Shown: in pieces, positions 16,233 to 25,520 of the stretch
Layout of the letters: each line of letters begins with the position of its first letter
Numbering within the stretch: the first letter of the stretch is position 1
Assembly: GCA_905197485.1 (NCBI GenBank)
Contig: CAJJYZ010000020.1
Location: 1 to 39,803, forward strand
Direction: 5' to 3'
DNA length: 39,803 nt
Origin: an uncultured Lachnospiraceae bacterium
Lineage (GTDB): Bacteria; Bacillota; Clostridia; Lachnospirales; Lachnospiraceae
The notes under the pieces: generated by a model
The model's database searches: none
Told to the model about the DNA's origin: nothing
The model's input: the letters and a program-made list of their open reading frames with translations, nothing else
Position numbers and translations under genes: made by a program

Positions 16233-17249
16233 CTATTTTAAAATTTTTTCTGTGACCATCTCTATATCACTTTCAATAAAGAGTTTTAATAAATCGCTGC
16301 ATGCTTCCACGTCTTTCATATCGATGATATTATGTGGAGTATGCCCATATCTGGTTGGAATTGATAATCCTAATGTTTTCACTCCACAACAGGATTTCAT
16401 AATAGCTCCAATGTCTGTTCCACCTGCATATAACGGGTCCATTTGATATGAAATTTTATGCTCTTCTGCCATTCTTCTTAATTCATTTGTCAGACCATTA
16501 TCGCAAATTACGCTTCCGTCACTTACCTTTATCGCGACACCTCCACCAAGAACCGGTGTTCCATAATCTTCTCCCGGAAGGTCAAATGCGCGGGTAATGT
16601 CAACCGCAATTCCAACATCCGGCCGGATTCTTTCTGCCAAAACGGTCGCTCCTCTGAGACCAACTTCCTCTTGTACAGTAAATGTAAAGTATATATCATG
16701 ATACGGTGTTTTCATCTTTTCAAGAACATCCATCAGAATATAACATCCGATTCTATTATCTATCGCTTTTGAAAGGATTCTGCCATTACAAAGTTCTTCA
16801 AAATCTCCTACTATTACTGCACAATCTCCTACAGAAACATATTTCTCAGCTTCTTCTTTTGAAGAAACACTGATGTCTACATATAACTGTCTGATATCCG
16901 AATCTTTAATATCCTCTATTCTCTGTGAACATGCAACAATACCTTTTGTACCATTTGCAAATTGTACACGATTCATATAAAGAACAAATGCCGAAAGACC
17001 TCCCACCTGTTTCACTTTTAATAAGCCGTTTTCCATAATTCTTACAACACATAATCCAACTTCATCACTATGCGCTGACAGCATAATCTTTTTGCGTGAA
17101 CTACCTGTTCCTTTTTTTAACGCAATTAGATTACCTACAGCATCTAATTTAATTTCATCTGCATATGGAAAAATTTTTTCAGCAATATAATCTGAAACAC
17201 TATTTTCCATTCCGCTAACGCCCCATAATTGTGTTAATTCTTCTAACAT
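16233..17249 (-). CDS. M42-family metallo-aminopeptidase
   Basis: 338 aa, within the normal range (about 335-360) for cytoplasmic M42 (FrvX/glutamyl aminopeptidase/endoglucanase M-like) enzymes that form TET dodecamers and trim peptides. Visible metal and catalytic residues: H in SAHSDEVG (about 59-65), D in SKAIDNRIG, the EE pair in FTVQEEVGLRGA, D in VAVDITRAF and H in RYGHTPHNIID. It is last in the peptide-uptake operon, 21 bases after the amidohydrolase, with a GAGG ribosome site. The stop is amber and is followed by the open 28-codon tail. Confidence 0.93.
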   Translation of the reverse strand: MLEELTQLWGVSGMENSVSDYIAEKIFPYADEIKLDAVGNLIALKKGTGSSRKKIMLSAHSDEVGLCVVRIMENGLLKVKQVGGLSAFVLYMNRVQFANGTKGIVACSQRIEDIKDSDIRQLYVDISVSSKEEAEKYVSVGDCAVIVGDFEELCNGRILSKAIDNRIGCYILMDVLEKMKTPYHDIYFTFTVQEEVGLRGATVLAERIRPDVGIAVDITRAFDLPGEDYGTPVLGGGVAIKVSDGSVICDNGLTNELRRMAEEHKISYQMDPLYAGGTDIGAIMKSCCGVKTLGLSIPTRYGHTPHNIIDMKDVEACSDLLKLFIESDIEMVTEKILK

Positions 17250-17270
17250 GTCTACGCCTCTTTCTTATCT

Positions 17271-18428
17271 TTATGCAAGATATACAATTTCCCCGTCAAT
17301 CACAGTTCCCATACACTTGGCTGTAATTTCCTGAATCGGATTTTTATCAAAAATAGCAATATCTGCATCTTTTCCTACTTCAATCGTACCGATTCTATCT
17401 TCTAATCCAAGTATTTCAGACGCATTACTTGTCACTGCCCGCATTGCTTCTGTAAGAGGTAAGCCTGCTTTATGGCACATTCCCGCACATACGACAAGAT
17501 TACTTGTATGCATAGCCGGAAGGTCTGTCATGATTGCTAATTTCACACCCGCTTCATATAGAATCGCTGCTGATTCCACTCCTTGATTTATCACTTCATT
17601 TTTATGTGGGAATCCTAGAAATGGCCCGAGAATAACTCCTTTCTGTCTTGTATGCGCTAACTCATCTGCAATCAGATGACCTTCGCTACAATGGTCTAAC
17701 GTAATTTGGAGGTCAAATTCATCCGCAATTCGCAACGCTGTCATAATATCATCTGCCCGATGCGCATGTGCTTTTAACGGAAGTTCTCCTCTTACTACCG
17801 GCACAAGCGCCTCCAAACGCATATCAAAAGCCTTTTCTTTTTTATTGTCATATTCCTTGGCTTTATATAACCATTCTCTGATAAGCGCGGCCGTTCCCAT
17901 TCTCGTTCCAGGCATTCGTCCTTTTCCACCATGAACATTTTTCGGATTCTCGCCAAATGCAGCCTTCATTGCAAGTGGAGTTTTCAAAATCATCTTATCC
18001 ATTATCTTTCCAACCGTTTTCATCGCAACGAATTGACCGCCAATCGGATTCCCACTCCCCGGTCCGGTAGCCACACACGTCACACCATTTTCATAAGAAT
18101 GCTTAAATTCTGCATCTAACGGATAGATTCCGTCAATCGCTCTCAAATGAGGTGTGATAGGTTCTGCATCCTCATTTCCATCCACTCCGGCATCGCCGAT
18201 TCCCCATTCGAAGATGCCTATATGGTTATGTGCATCAATAATGCCCGGCATAACAATTCCTTCTTTTGCATCAATCACCTGACACATTTCAGGAATATCT
18301 AGTTTTTTTCCTATCGAGACAATCTTGCCGTCTTGAATTAAAACTTCCCCTTCTACAACCTCTGCATCCTTATTCATCGTATGAATATAACCATTTTTAA
18401 TTAAAATTGCTTTTTTCTCCATATGCAT
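17271..18428 (-). CDS. Amidohydrolase (imidazolonepropionase-related), substrate unknown
   Basis: 385 aa metal-dependent hydrolase. It has the N-terminal beta-sandwich, GIIDAHNHIG (about 57-66, the HxH pair), AHAHRADD and TLDHCSEGH histidines on later barrel strands, the catalytic aspartate in LAIMTDLPA, and the C-terminal GTIEVGKDADIAIFD. The HNH form instead of HxH with valine, and the GPGSGNPIGGQ region, match a subfamily seen beside peptide transporters. A role in cleaving cyclic or N-acyl dipeptides is plausible but not shown. Start at ATG 18428 follows AAGGAG; ATG 18422 is an alternative. Confidence 0.82.
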   Translation of the reverse strand: MHMEKKAILIKNGYIHTMNKDAEVVEGEVLIQDGKIVSIGKKLDIPEMCQVIDAKEGIVMPGIIDAHNHIGIFEWGIGDAGVDGNEDAEPITPHLRAIDGIYPLDAEFKHSYENGVTCVATGPGSGNPIGGQFVAMKTVGKIMDKMILKTPLAMKAAFGENPKNVHGGKGRMPGTRMGTAALIREWLYKAKEYDNKKEKAFDMRLEALVPVVRGELPLKAHAHRADDIMTALRIADEFDLQITLDHCSEGHLIADELAHTRQKGVILGPFLGFPHKNEVINQGVESAAILYEAGVKLAIMTDLPAMHTSNLVVCAGMCHKAGLPLTEAMRAVTSNASEILGLEDRIGTIEVGKDADIAIFDKNPIQEITAKCMGTVIDGEIVYLA

Positions 18429-18437
18429 CTCATCTCC

Positions 18438-20108
18438 TTAGACAATACTACCTGCCACTTTCTTTGCCAATTCCTCTATCACATCTTCTTCAAATGGTGA
18501 TGGCAATCCTGCCGAAGTGACTACATCATTGAATCCTTTTGTCCCGCTAAGTTTTATAATATTCTTATAGCACTCCCAAGCTTTCTCATGATTCTCTTCA
18601 TCCATAACATGGAGTTCAAGTGCACATACCTGTGCAAGAACATAATCAATATAGTAAAAAGGCCAGCGATAAATATGCGTCTGTCTCTGCCACATTCTTC
18701 CTTCTCCAAGGAAAGTATCTGTTTCGAAATGTCTCCATGGCGTATATTCTCTTTCCAACTTCTTCCAAAGTTCTCTTCTTTCTTCCGATGTCATCTCTGG
18801 ATAATCGTATACTGTCTCCTGAAATTCATCTACCGCACATCCATAAGGAATAAACGACAATGCGTGCTTCATATGTAAATATTTATAAGCAGGAATATCC
18901 TCTTCCGGTAAAACATACTTTAAGTATGGCCAAACCAGGAACTCCATCCCCATCGAATGAATCTCTGCCAAATCTGAACTACATGCTCCTGCAAAACTCA
19001 AAGGTTCTCCTCGTTTACAATATGAATGGAATCCATGTCCCGTTTCATGAGCAAAAGTCTTCAATGCTCCACTGCTGGCATTGTAGGTTTCGAAAATAAA
19101 CGGCATATGATAAAGAGCTGCGTAATTGGAATACGCTCCCACAATTTTCCCTTGTCGTGTCTCAAGGTCATAGAATTCGCTTTCCAGAAGGTTTTCATAA
19201 TAAACATGTGTTTCCGGAGATAATTCCTGATAGACCTTTCTAAAATCCTCCAAAACATCCTTTGTAGGCTCCGGCTTTTTCCCAAACTCACAGATATCCT
19301 CATCATAATTGTACAATATATCATATCCTAATGCTTTTCGTTGCTTTTCAAAGAGTTGATTTGCAATCGGTACTAATTTTTCCTTAACTCCATCTCGGAA
19401 AGTTTTAATTTCTTTTCTGCCATAACTTGTCCTTCCCATACGACAGTAGCCTACATCTGTAAAAGATTTTTTCCCAAGTTTATCAGCAATATTCACACGT
19501 ACTTTTACAAGTTCATCATAAAGCTCGTCTAAATCATTCCTTATTTTTGCATAAGCTCTTTCGCTAATCTCGGCATACTTGGAACGTTCTTCTCTATCTT
19601 CACTTCCCATATGCGGTCCGATTTTAGATAACGGCACCTCACCCTCTTCCGTAACAGCCGTAAGATTTGCTAATAGTTCTGAATAATGCGAAGATAATGC
19701 ATTTTCTTTCATAAGGTCTTCCAGAATTTCCGTACTAAATGCCTCTTTATGAAGCGCAGCTAATGCAAACGGCTCTTCTCCAATATATCTTTCCAACTCT
19801 TTACGATATGGACTCGTAAGAAGAGCTTCATTCATCTCATTTTCCAACCCTTCATATTTTGGCTTTGCCTTATCAAAAAATTCTGTTTCTTTCCTATAAT
19901 ATTCATCATTTACATTCATAGTATTTCGCGCTTCACAGATAACAGCTAAAGTTGAAAATTCATCTCTTAGTTTATCCAAAGCTATCAACGCATAATACGC
20001 CTCTCCAAAACTTCCTGCATTTTTAAATTCATCAAGTTGTTCATGAAATTTCTTTTCAAATTTCTCCATATTAAGTCGTGTATATGGTACATCACTAAAT
20101 TTAATCAT
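18438..20108 (-). CDS. pepF: M3-family oligoendopeptidase F
   Basis: 556 aa zinc endopeptidase of the M3B (PepF) group, cleaving imported oligopeptides of moderate size in the cytoplasm. The zinc motif HETGH is at residues 354-358, with the third ligand in the downstream helix (SSDLAEIHSMGMEFL). The C-terminal RWPFYYIDYVLAQ is typical of the family. Length matches M3B (about 560-600 aa). I start at ATG 20108, preceded by AGAGAGG; an upstream in-frame start at 20147 would overlap the HAD gene. It lies in the middle of the operon. Confidence 0.93.
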   Translation of the reverse strand: MIKFSDVPYTRLNMEKFEKKFHEQLDEFKNAGSFGEAYYALIALDKLRDEFSTLAVICEARNTMNVNDEYYRKETEFFDKAKPKYEGLENEMNEALLTSPYRKELERYIGEEPFALAALHKEAFSTEILEDLMKENALSSHYSELLANLTAVTEEGEVPLSKIGPHMGSEDREERSKYAEISERAYAKIRNDLDELYDELVKVRVNIADKLGKKSFTDVGYCRMGRTSYGRKEIKTFRDGVKEKLVPIANQLFEKQRKALGYDILYNYDEDICEFGKKPEPTKDVLEDFRKVYQELSPETHVYYENLLESEFYDLETRQGKIVGAYSNYAALYHMPFIFETYNASSGALKTFAHETGHGFHSYCKRGEPLSFAGACSSDLAEIHSMGMEFLVWPYLKYVLPEEDIPAYKYLHMKHALSFIPYGCAVDEFQETVYDYPEMTSEERRELWKKLEREYTPWRHFETDTFLGEGRMWQRQTHIYRWPFYYIDYVLAQVCALELHVMDEENHEKAWECYKNIIKLSGTKGFNDVVTSAGLPSPFEEDVIEELAKKVAGSIV

Positions 20109-20124
20109 GATAAACCTCTCTTTC

Positions 20125-20955
20125 TTATACCAACGCAAATTTTTCAATCGCTTTTGCTACGCCATCATTTTCATTCGAAACAGTAATATAGTCTGCCACA
20201 TCTTTGACCGGTTGTACTGCATTTTCCACAGCAATTCCAAGACCGGCTTCACGCACCATTTCCAAATCATTCATCCCATCTCCAAAAGCCATAATTTCTT
20301 CTCTTGAAATCCCTAATATTTCCCCCAGTTTCAAGATTCCCGCACCTTTATTTACTCCAAAAGCATTGACTTCGATATTATTTTCCATAGCGCCTGTCGC
20401 TGCAACTCCCGGGATTTTTGCAATCTGACAACTCGCTTTTTCCTTCTCATCTTTGCTTTTAAACAACGCTTGTACTTTATCAATCCCTACGTTGTCATTC
20501 TCTACTTTTTTGTAAATATCCGGTTCTGGTATTCTGGATTCCCGTATAAACGTCGCTATACTTGGATGCGTAACATATTTTTCTATTTCTGCAAGTTCCG
20601 AAGCATTTCCATAGCCATTCCCATCTAGAAACACTTCTTTATACGTATCATATTGCGAGAATATATCTAATATTTGTTTTGCCGTCTCCACCGGAAGAGA
20701 AGCTTCATAAATCGTCGTTTCTCTTTCCATGTCTACAATTCTTGCTCCATTTGAAGTAATCGCATACCGCATTCCTGACAATTCCAGAACTTCTTTCGGT
20801 AAGCCGGTAAGCGGACGCCCTGTGGCTGCTAGAACCTCTATCCCCTGCTCTATCGCCTGCATTAAAACATTTCTCGTATATTCTGTCATTTCTTTCTTAT
20901 CATTTAACAACGTGCCGTCACAATCAAAAGCTATCATTTTTATCTTACGAATCAT
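20125..20955 (-). CDS. Cof-type HAD-IIB phosphatase
   Basis: About 276 aa. HAD motif I AFDCDGTLLN with nucleophile DCD, motif II AATGRP, a large C2B cap (about 85-190), and motif III/IV NKGAGILKL, FGDGMNDLEMV. These enzymes remove phosphate from sugar phosphates, nucleotides or flavins, often broadly. The start is uncertain: ATG 20955 has GGAGG very close, and an ATG at 20976 or TTG at 20982 is possible. Presence inside a peptide operon fits removal of phosphate from an imported or kinase-made intermediate, which is inference. Confidence 0.9.
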   Translation of the reverse strand: MIRKIKMIAFDCDGTLLNDKKEMTEYTRNVLMQAIEQGIEVLAATGRPLTGLPKEVLELSGMRYAITSNGARIVDMERETTIYEASLPVETAKQILDIFSQYDTYKEVFLDGNGYGNASELAEIEKYVTHPSIATFIRESRIPEPDIYKKVENDNVGIDKVQALFKSKDEKEKASCQIAKIPGVAATGAMENNIEVNAFGVNKGAGILKLGEILGISREEIMAFGDGMNDLEMVREAGLGIAVENAVQPVKDVADYITVSNENDGVAKAIEKFALV

Positions 20956-20982
20956 CTTCCTCCGCTCACTCCCCATTTCCAA

Positions 20983-22176
20983 TTAAAATACAACTTTTTT
21001 ACTATTTAAATACACGTCTTTTTCTTGTGCTACGCACTCAATATCTTCTAGAGGATTTTTCGGCAGACAGACAAAACTTGCTCTTTTTCCTTCTTCCAGA
21101 GAACCATATTCATCGGAAATACCAAGAAGGTCTGCGCTTCCTCTTGTAGCTGCCAGCAAAGCCTGACAAGGTGTGAGTCCTGCCATTGTCATAAGTACCA
21201 TCTCATAAGAAGACTCATCATATGGGTCAAACGGAGAACCTGCATCTGTTCCAAAAGCAATCGGAACTCCCTTTTCCGCACATTTTTTCAACATATCACG
21301 ATGACGTTGCAAAACTTCTCGACTTTTTGCATGGTCTGGATTATCCGGTTCCTGCTTCATCCCTTCATTTACCGCATAATACGGCGCACATAACGTTGGT
21401 ACTAAATACGTTCCGCGTTCTGCCATCATTTCCATGATATCTTCCGTCATGAAAACTCCATGCTCAATGGAATCAACACCTGCCTCTACACAATTTCTGA
21501 TAGCGGTATTACCATGAGTATGTACGGCTACTTTTCTTCCCCATGCATGTGCAGTTTCAACGCACGCACAGATTTCCTCCTTTGTAAATTCACATGGCCC
21601 CGGTTCTGGTCCTGGAGAATTTACTCCCCCTGAAACCATCATTTTCACAACATCTGCGCCTTCTTTTATAACACGTCGTACTGTTTTTCGAACCTCATCT
21701 ACTCCGTCCGCTTCATAACTAATATGAAATCCATGCCCGCCGGTTGTTGAAATTGCATGTCCACATGCAATAATCTTCGGTCCCGGAATCTCTCCTCTAT
21801 CAATACTATCGCGGATACCAAGGGAATATCCTTTATAAGCTCCCAAATCTCTGCATGCTACAATACCTGATTTTAGTAATTGTCTCGCATGCATTGCTCC
21901 CTGACAAATCAGATGTGCCGTATACTGTCCGTCGCTCATCCTTCTAATCTTATCTCCGGCACTACAGAACAGATGTACATGTGCATCAATAAATCCAGGT
22001 ACTACATATCCTTTCTCCAATTCTACATACTCTGCTTCCGAATCTTCCTCCGCCTCATCTTTATTTTTTATCCAAAGAATATAATCCCCTTCCGTCATCA
22101 TAACAAAGTTTTCGATAATGCTTTGTTCTTCATCTCCTGTAAATAACCATTTTCCGGTATACGCAACTTTTTTCAT
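20983..22176 (-). CDS. Prolidase-like amidohydrolase
   Basis: 397 aa member of the amidohydrolase clade that includes imidazolonepropionase and the Xaa-Pro/Xaa-Arg dipeptidases (Sgx9260-type). Visible: FIDAHVHLFC (HxH), VKMMVSGGVNSPG with the carbamylatable lysine, VAVHTHGN and SIEHGVFM histidines, and FGTDAGSPFDPYDES with the catalytic aspartate. It probably cleaves dipeptides ending in a particular residue. ATG 22176 is preceded by GGAAGGAGA and lies one base after the M29 stop. It is co-transcribed with the importer. Confidence 0.87.
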   Translation of the reverse strand: MKKVAYTGKWLFTGDEEQSIIENFVMMTEGDYILWIKNKDEAEEDSEAEYVELEKGYVVPGFIDAHVHLFCSAGDKIRRMSDGQYTAHLICQGAMHARQLLKSGIVACRDLGAYKGYSLGIRDSIDRGEIPGPKIIACGHAISTTGGHGFHISYEADGVDEVRKTVRRVIKEGADVVKMMVSGGVNSPGPEPGPCEFTKEEICACVETAHAWGRKVAVHTHGNTAIRNCVEAGVDSIEHGVFMTEDIMEMMAERGTYLVPTLCAPYYAVNEGMKQEPDNPDHAKSREVLQRHRDMLKKCAEKGVPIAFGTDAGSPFDPYDESSYEMVLMTMAGLTPCQALLAATRGSADLLGISDEYGSLEEGKRASFVCLPKNPLEDIECVAQEKDVYLNSKKVVF

Positions 22177-22177
22177 T

Positions 22178-23665
22178 TTACATTTCTCCTTCCATACCTT
22201 CATTCAGTTTTTCTGTGCCTTTTAATACAAATTTTCCATTATTGAGAAACTCTATTCTATTTCTACATTCATCATAACCATACATTGTTTTCACTTCATC
22301 ATATGGCAATGTGATATCGATATGTTTAAAAACATATTTTTGAGCATCCGAAACCGCTCTTTCTGTTCTCTCGTTTGTTTTTGCAACAATTTCTTTTCCA
22401 TCGAGTAGATTGAAAACCGGTTCATCTTCTGCTCCTCTATAGCAAGGGTCACCAATCGCGATATGAGGACCCATTTTTTCATAAATCAATATCGGAAGTT
22501 GTGACTCCAAATGATACTTCTTACAAATATGAAATGCTCTCGTATTTGTTCCAATTGCAAATTCTCCAATCGGTAACGAAGTATGTGGACGCAAGAGATT
22601 ATCTCTGATACTGTTTTGTCCTTCCTTTCCATTATATTCGCTGGAATAATCTACAATTTCTCCGTCTTTAAACCATAGTTTCAAATTATGAAATTGTGTA
22701 TCCTGAAGATAAATATCTGGAATATGAAGCAAGCCCGAGCTTCCTTCTAATCTTGGAGTCGTAAATACTTCTCCATATGGAATATTTAAGTCTCCACCGC
22801 AATTCATAAAATTGGTTTGTGTTTTTCTATCCAAAATCGGCTTCATCCGAATTTCCAGATTCGTCTGATTATCATCTTTTCCTTCTATTTTGATAAATTG
22901 ACATTTATCCAGTTCCTCAATCAATGTCTGCTGAATTATCTCAAATTCATCTGAAACTTCCAGATTCATTTCCATAATATCGTCAAAAATTTCTTCAAAT
23001 TCATCACCTATTTCCGGACTTGGAAAAGCAACTTTACAAAATGATAATTCTCCCGGTTTCACATATTTGTCCTCAACCATTCTTCTCCCATGCATCAATT
23101 TCATGTAATCCTCTATATTCATTTCTCTTTTGGATTGTCCAAATTCAATAACCCCTATCATTCCGCAAATATCTCTCATCTGTTCTTCATACTTTTTAAA
23201 TGCACTTTCATACCATTCGATGATTTGCTCTTCTTCAATTCCCTTTACAGATGGAGCTTCATTCAGATTTTGTTTCATTGCTCCCGGTTTTATGATTACC
23301 GGTGTCAAGCCATGCTCTTTCAACTCTTTACTGACTTGTAATACTAAAGCTTCCATTCCTACTTGATAATGTAATCTCACACGTTTTCTGTCCGCTCTAT
23401 CACGATTTTGACTAATGAATCCATGTAAAAATGCATCCGCAATTTGTTTTCCCATCTGCTGCATTTTCTCTTTTGAATAATGAAAATAAAATTCTGCTTT
23501 TCTTTTTTCTTCTTCTGAAATAGGAAAATCATATTGTTCCATCCATGCATAATCCGAATCATTCGCTTCCTGAAGAATTCTTTCATACAAATTGTTCTCT
23601 CCGATTTCCACAGAGGCTTTGATTTCTTTCTCTATATAATTCTTTACCGATTGTTCTTTTGTCAT
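22178..23665 (-). CDS. M29-family aminopeptidase
   Basis: 495 aa, larger than thermophilic aminopeptidase T (about 410) because of an N-terminal extension of about 90 residues. The catalytic C-terminal half has the M29 metal motifs NIPYGEVFTTPR (E), GEFAIGTN (E), YHLE and GPHIAIGDP (H). ATG 23665 is chosen because AGAGGTG is about eight bases upstream; an upstream in-frame start (23698) is not supported. It follows the binding-protein gene after two hairpins. It frees N-terminal amino acids from imported peptides. Confidence 0.9.
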   Translation of the reverse strand: MTKEQSVKNYIEKEIKASVEIGENNLYERILQEANDSDYAWMEQYDFPISEEEKRKAEFYFHYSKEKMQQMGKQIADAFLHGFISQNRDRADRKRVRLHYQVGMEALVLQVSKELKEHGLTPVIIKPGAMKQNLNEAPSVKGIEEEQIIEWYESAFKKYEEQMRDICGMIGVIEFGQSKREMNIEDYMKLMHGRRMVEDKYVKPGELSFCKVAFPSPEIGDEFEEIFDDIMEMNLEVSDEFEIIQQTLIEELDKCQFIKIEGKDDNQTNLEIRMKPILDRKTQTNFMNCGGDLNIPYGEVFTTPRLEGSSGLLHIPDIYLQDTQFHNLKLWFKDGEIVDYSSEYNGKEGQNSIRDNLLRPHTSLPIGEFAIGTNTRAFHICKKYHLESQLPILIYEKMGPHIAIGDPCYRGAEDEPVFNLLDGKEIVAKTNERTERAVSDAQKYVFKHIDITLPYDEVKTMYGYDECRNRIEFLNNGKFVLKGTEKLNEGMEGEM

Positions 23666-23706
23666 TTCACCGTCACCTCTTTGTCCAAATATTGCCAATC
23701 AATATA

Positions 23707-23801
23707 GGGAGCAAATGAACAACTTGATTTTTACACTTTCTTTTCCAAGTTTGCCATTTGCTCCCCTTTCTTTCACTTATATCAGACGTTCAAAAAACGT
23801 C
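23707..23801 (-). terminator. Two intercistronic hairpins between the binding-protein and M29 genes
   Basis: GACGTT/AACGTC (23785-23801) lies first after the binding-protein stop. A larger stem follows, GGGAGCAAATG (23707-23717) with CATTTGCTCCC (23755-23765) plus an inner AACTTG/CAAGTT. No T-run follows on the minus strand, so this resembles the mRNA-stabilising or partial-termination hairpins that raise binding-protein level over the other subunits. Confidence 0.7.
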
Positions 23802-23809
23802 GAGTGTTT

Positions 23810-25459
23810 CTACTGAACTTTTTCTACATATTTAAAGTCATACTCAGCTCCAAATGGCCAAATATTCAGTCCTTTCACATTTTCAGAAATAGTATATGTA
23901 TTCTCTACAAAGTTCTGTGGAATATATACATATTTATCTAATACTAGTTTTTCTACTTCCTGTAATGTTTTAATTCTTTCCTCTCCAATCTGTGTCATTT
24001 GTTTTTCCCATAAACTGATGAACTCTGGGTCGTCCATCTTGCCTTCATCATAGATAAAGCTAAAGAATTCGCTTGCATCAGGATAACTTGCAACGTTAGA
24101 ACCTCCGATTACACAGTGGAACGTTCCTTCTACTAACATCGGAAGTAACATCTTAGTCTGCATTGGCGAAACTGCAAGTTCCAACCCAAGATTTTTCTTC
24201 CACATTTCCTGAACCGCCTGAGCCTGAAGTTTTGACCCTTCTGAATCTACACAATAAATCTGAAGGAAATCTTCCATATCTTCTTTTGTCTTTCCAAGTT
24301 CTGCAAGTCCCTCATCTAAAAGCTTCTTAGCTCTCTCAATTGCCTCCGGGTCCGTTGCTGAATCGACAACCAAATCTCCCTGCTGCTCGCGGAAGTCTCC
24401 TCCATCTACGCCACGAATACCGTATGGTACCATACCATATGCAGCAAGTTTCTTATTCTTAACAACATTTTCTGCATATGACTGTCTGTCGAATGCGATA
24501 GATAACGCTTCACGAATCTTAATATTATTAAGATATTCAACTCGAGGATTGAATTCGATAAAGCTTACTCCCAAACGCGGAACTATTTTAAGCTCAGGCG
24601 AATCTTTATATTTTTCCAATTCCTCTGAACCAATTCTTCTAAGGTCCAAGTCTCCTGATTCATACATTCCCTGAATAGCATTTTTATCTGCTGTAATAGA
24701 CATCTCAATTGTATCTAATGTTACATTTTTTGCATCCCAGTAGTTCTCATTCTTTTCGAGTGTAATTGAATTATCGTGCACCCATTCTGTTACCGTAAAT
24801 GGTCCGGAAAATACCATGTTTTCCGGTTCTGCACCGTAAAGGTCTTTAAATTCTTCTGCTGCTTTTTTCTGTACTGGAGCATAACCCGGAACTTTTAAGC
24901 AGTCAATAAAATAATCAATCGACCTGGACAATGTAAATTCTACCGTATAATCATCTAACGCTTTTACACCAAGCTCAGATTTATCCATTTCTCCTTTTGC
25001 GATAGCTTCAGCATTTTTAATTTCAAAGTAATCATTTGCTTTTGGTGATGCAAATTCCGGGTCTACCGCTCTTTGGAAACTATAAACTACATCTTCCGCT
25101 GTAATCGGTGTTCCGTCAGACCACTTTGCATCTTCTCGTAATTTTACCGTATAAACTGTTGCATCCTCATTCATTTCAAATTCTGTGGCTAATCCAGGCT
25201 CCCATTCTTTTCCGTCTTCTCCGGCAATACGGAACAATGGTTCTGTTACAGCATAACTAATGTTATACGCTGTATCATCTTGAATCTGAAACGGGTCCAG
25301 AATCGTAGGTTCCCCTGATATCGCCAGACGCAAAACCTGCTCTTTTGCTTTTTCTCCGCCACTGTCCTTTTTGTCGCTGCTTCCGCAAGCGGTTGCTCCG
25401 AATACCATGACGCCTGCTAACAGTAAACACAAAGCTTTTTTCATTTTTTTGTTTTTCAT
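23810..25459 (-). CDS. Peptide ABC transporter substrate-binding lipoprotein
   Basis: 549 aa SBP_bac_5 (OppA/DppA) protein anchored outside the membrane. The signal peptide ends in the lipobox VFGATAC with lipidated C25, then a polar linker. Typical motifs: EPTILDPFQIQDD near the mature start, VKLREDAKWSDGTPITAEDVVYSF (about 105-128, split here by family pattern) and KIREALSIAFDRQSY. Full length for the family. GGAGGAGG precedes the start. The composition of the ligand pocket cannot be read from sequence. It is the fifth gene of the operon and is followed by hairpins. Confidence 0.95.
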   Translation of the reverse strand: MKNKKMKKALCLLLAGVMVFGATACGSSDKKDSGGEKAKEQVLRLAISGEPTILDPFQIQDDTAYNISYAVTEPLFRIAGEDGKEWEPGLATEFEMNEDATVYTVKLREDAKWSDGTPITAEDVVYSFQRAVDPEFASPKANDYFEIKNAEAIAKGEMDKSELGVKALDDYTVEFTLSRSIDYFIDCLKVPGYAPVQKKAAEEFKDLYGAEPENMVFSGPFTVTEWVHDNSITLEKNENYWDAKNVTLDTIEMSITADKNAIQGMYESGDLDLRRIGSEELEKYKDSPELKIVPRLGVSFIEFNPRVEYLNNIKIREALSIAFDRQSYAENVVKNKKLAAYGMVPYGIRGVDGGDFREQQGDLVVDSATDPEAIERAKKLLDEGLAELGKTKEDMEDFLQIYCVDSEGSKLQAQAVQEMWKKNLGLELAVSPMQTKMLLPMLVEGTFHCVIGGSNVASYPDASEFFSFIYDEGKMDDPEFISLWEKQMTQIGEERIKTLQEVEKLVLDKYVYIPQNFVENTYTISENVKGLNIWPFGAEYDFKYVEKVQ

Positions 25460-25520
25460 ACTTTTCCTCCTCCTTGATAGAAAATATTTATGCCAGCTGC
25501 TTACGCAGTTTTGCTCTTAT

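Noticed and set aside
16233..16235. Amber codon as a read-through or pyrrolysine codon in the M42 gene
   Set aside because: The M42 domain is complete before the TAG, and nothing in the window supports amber suppression.
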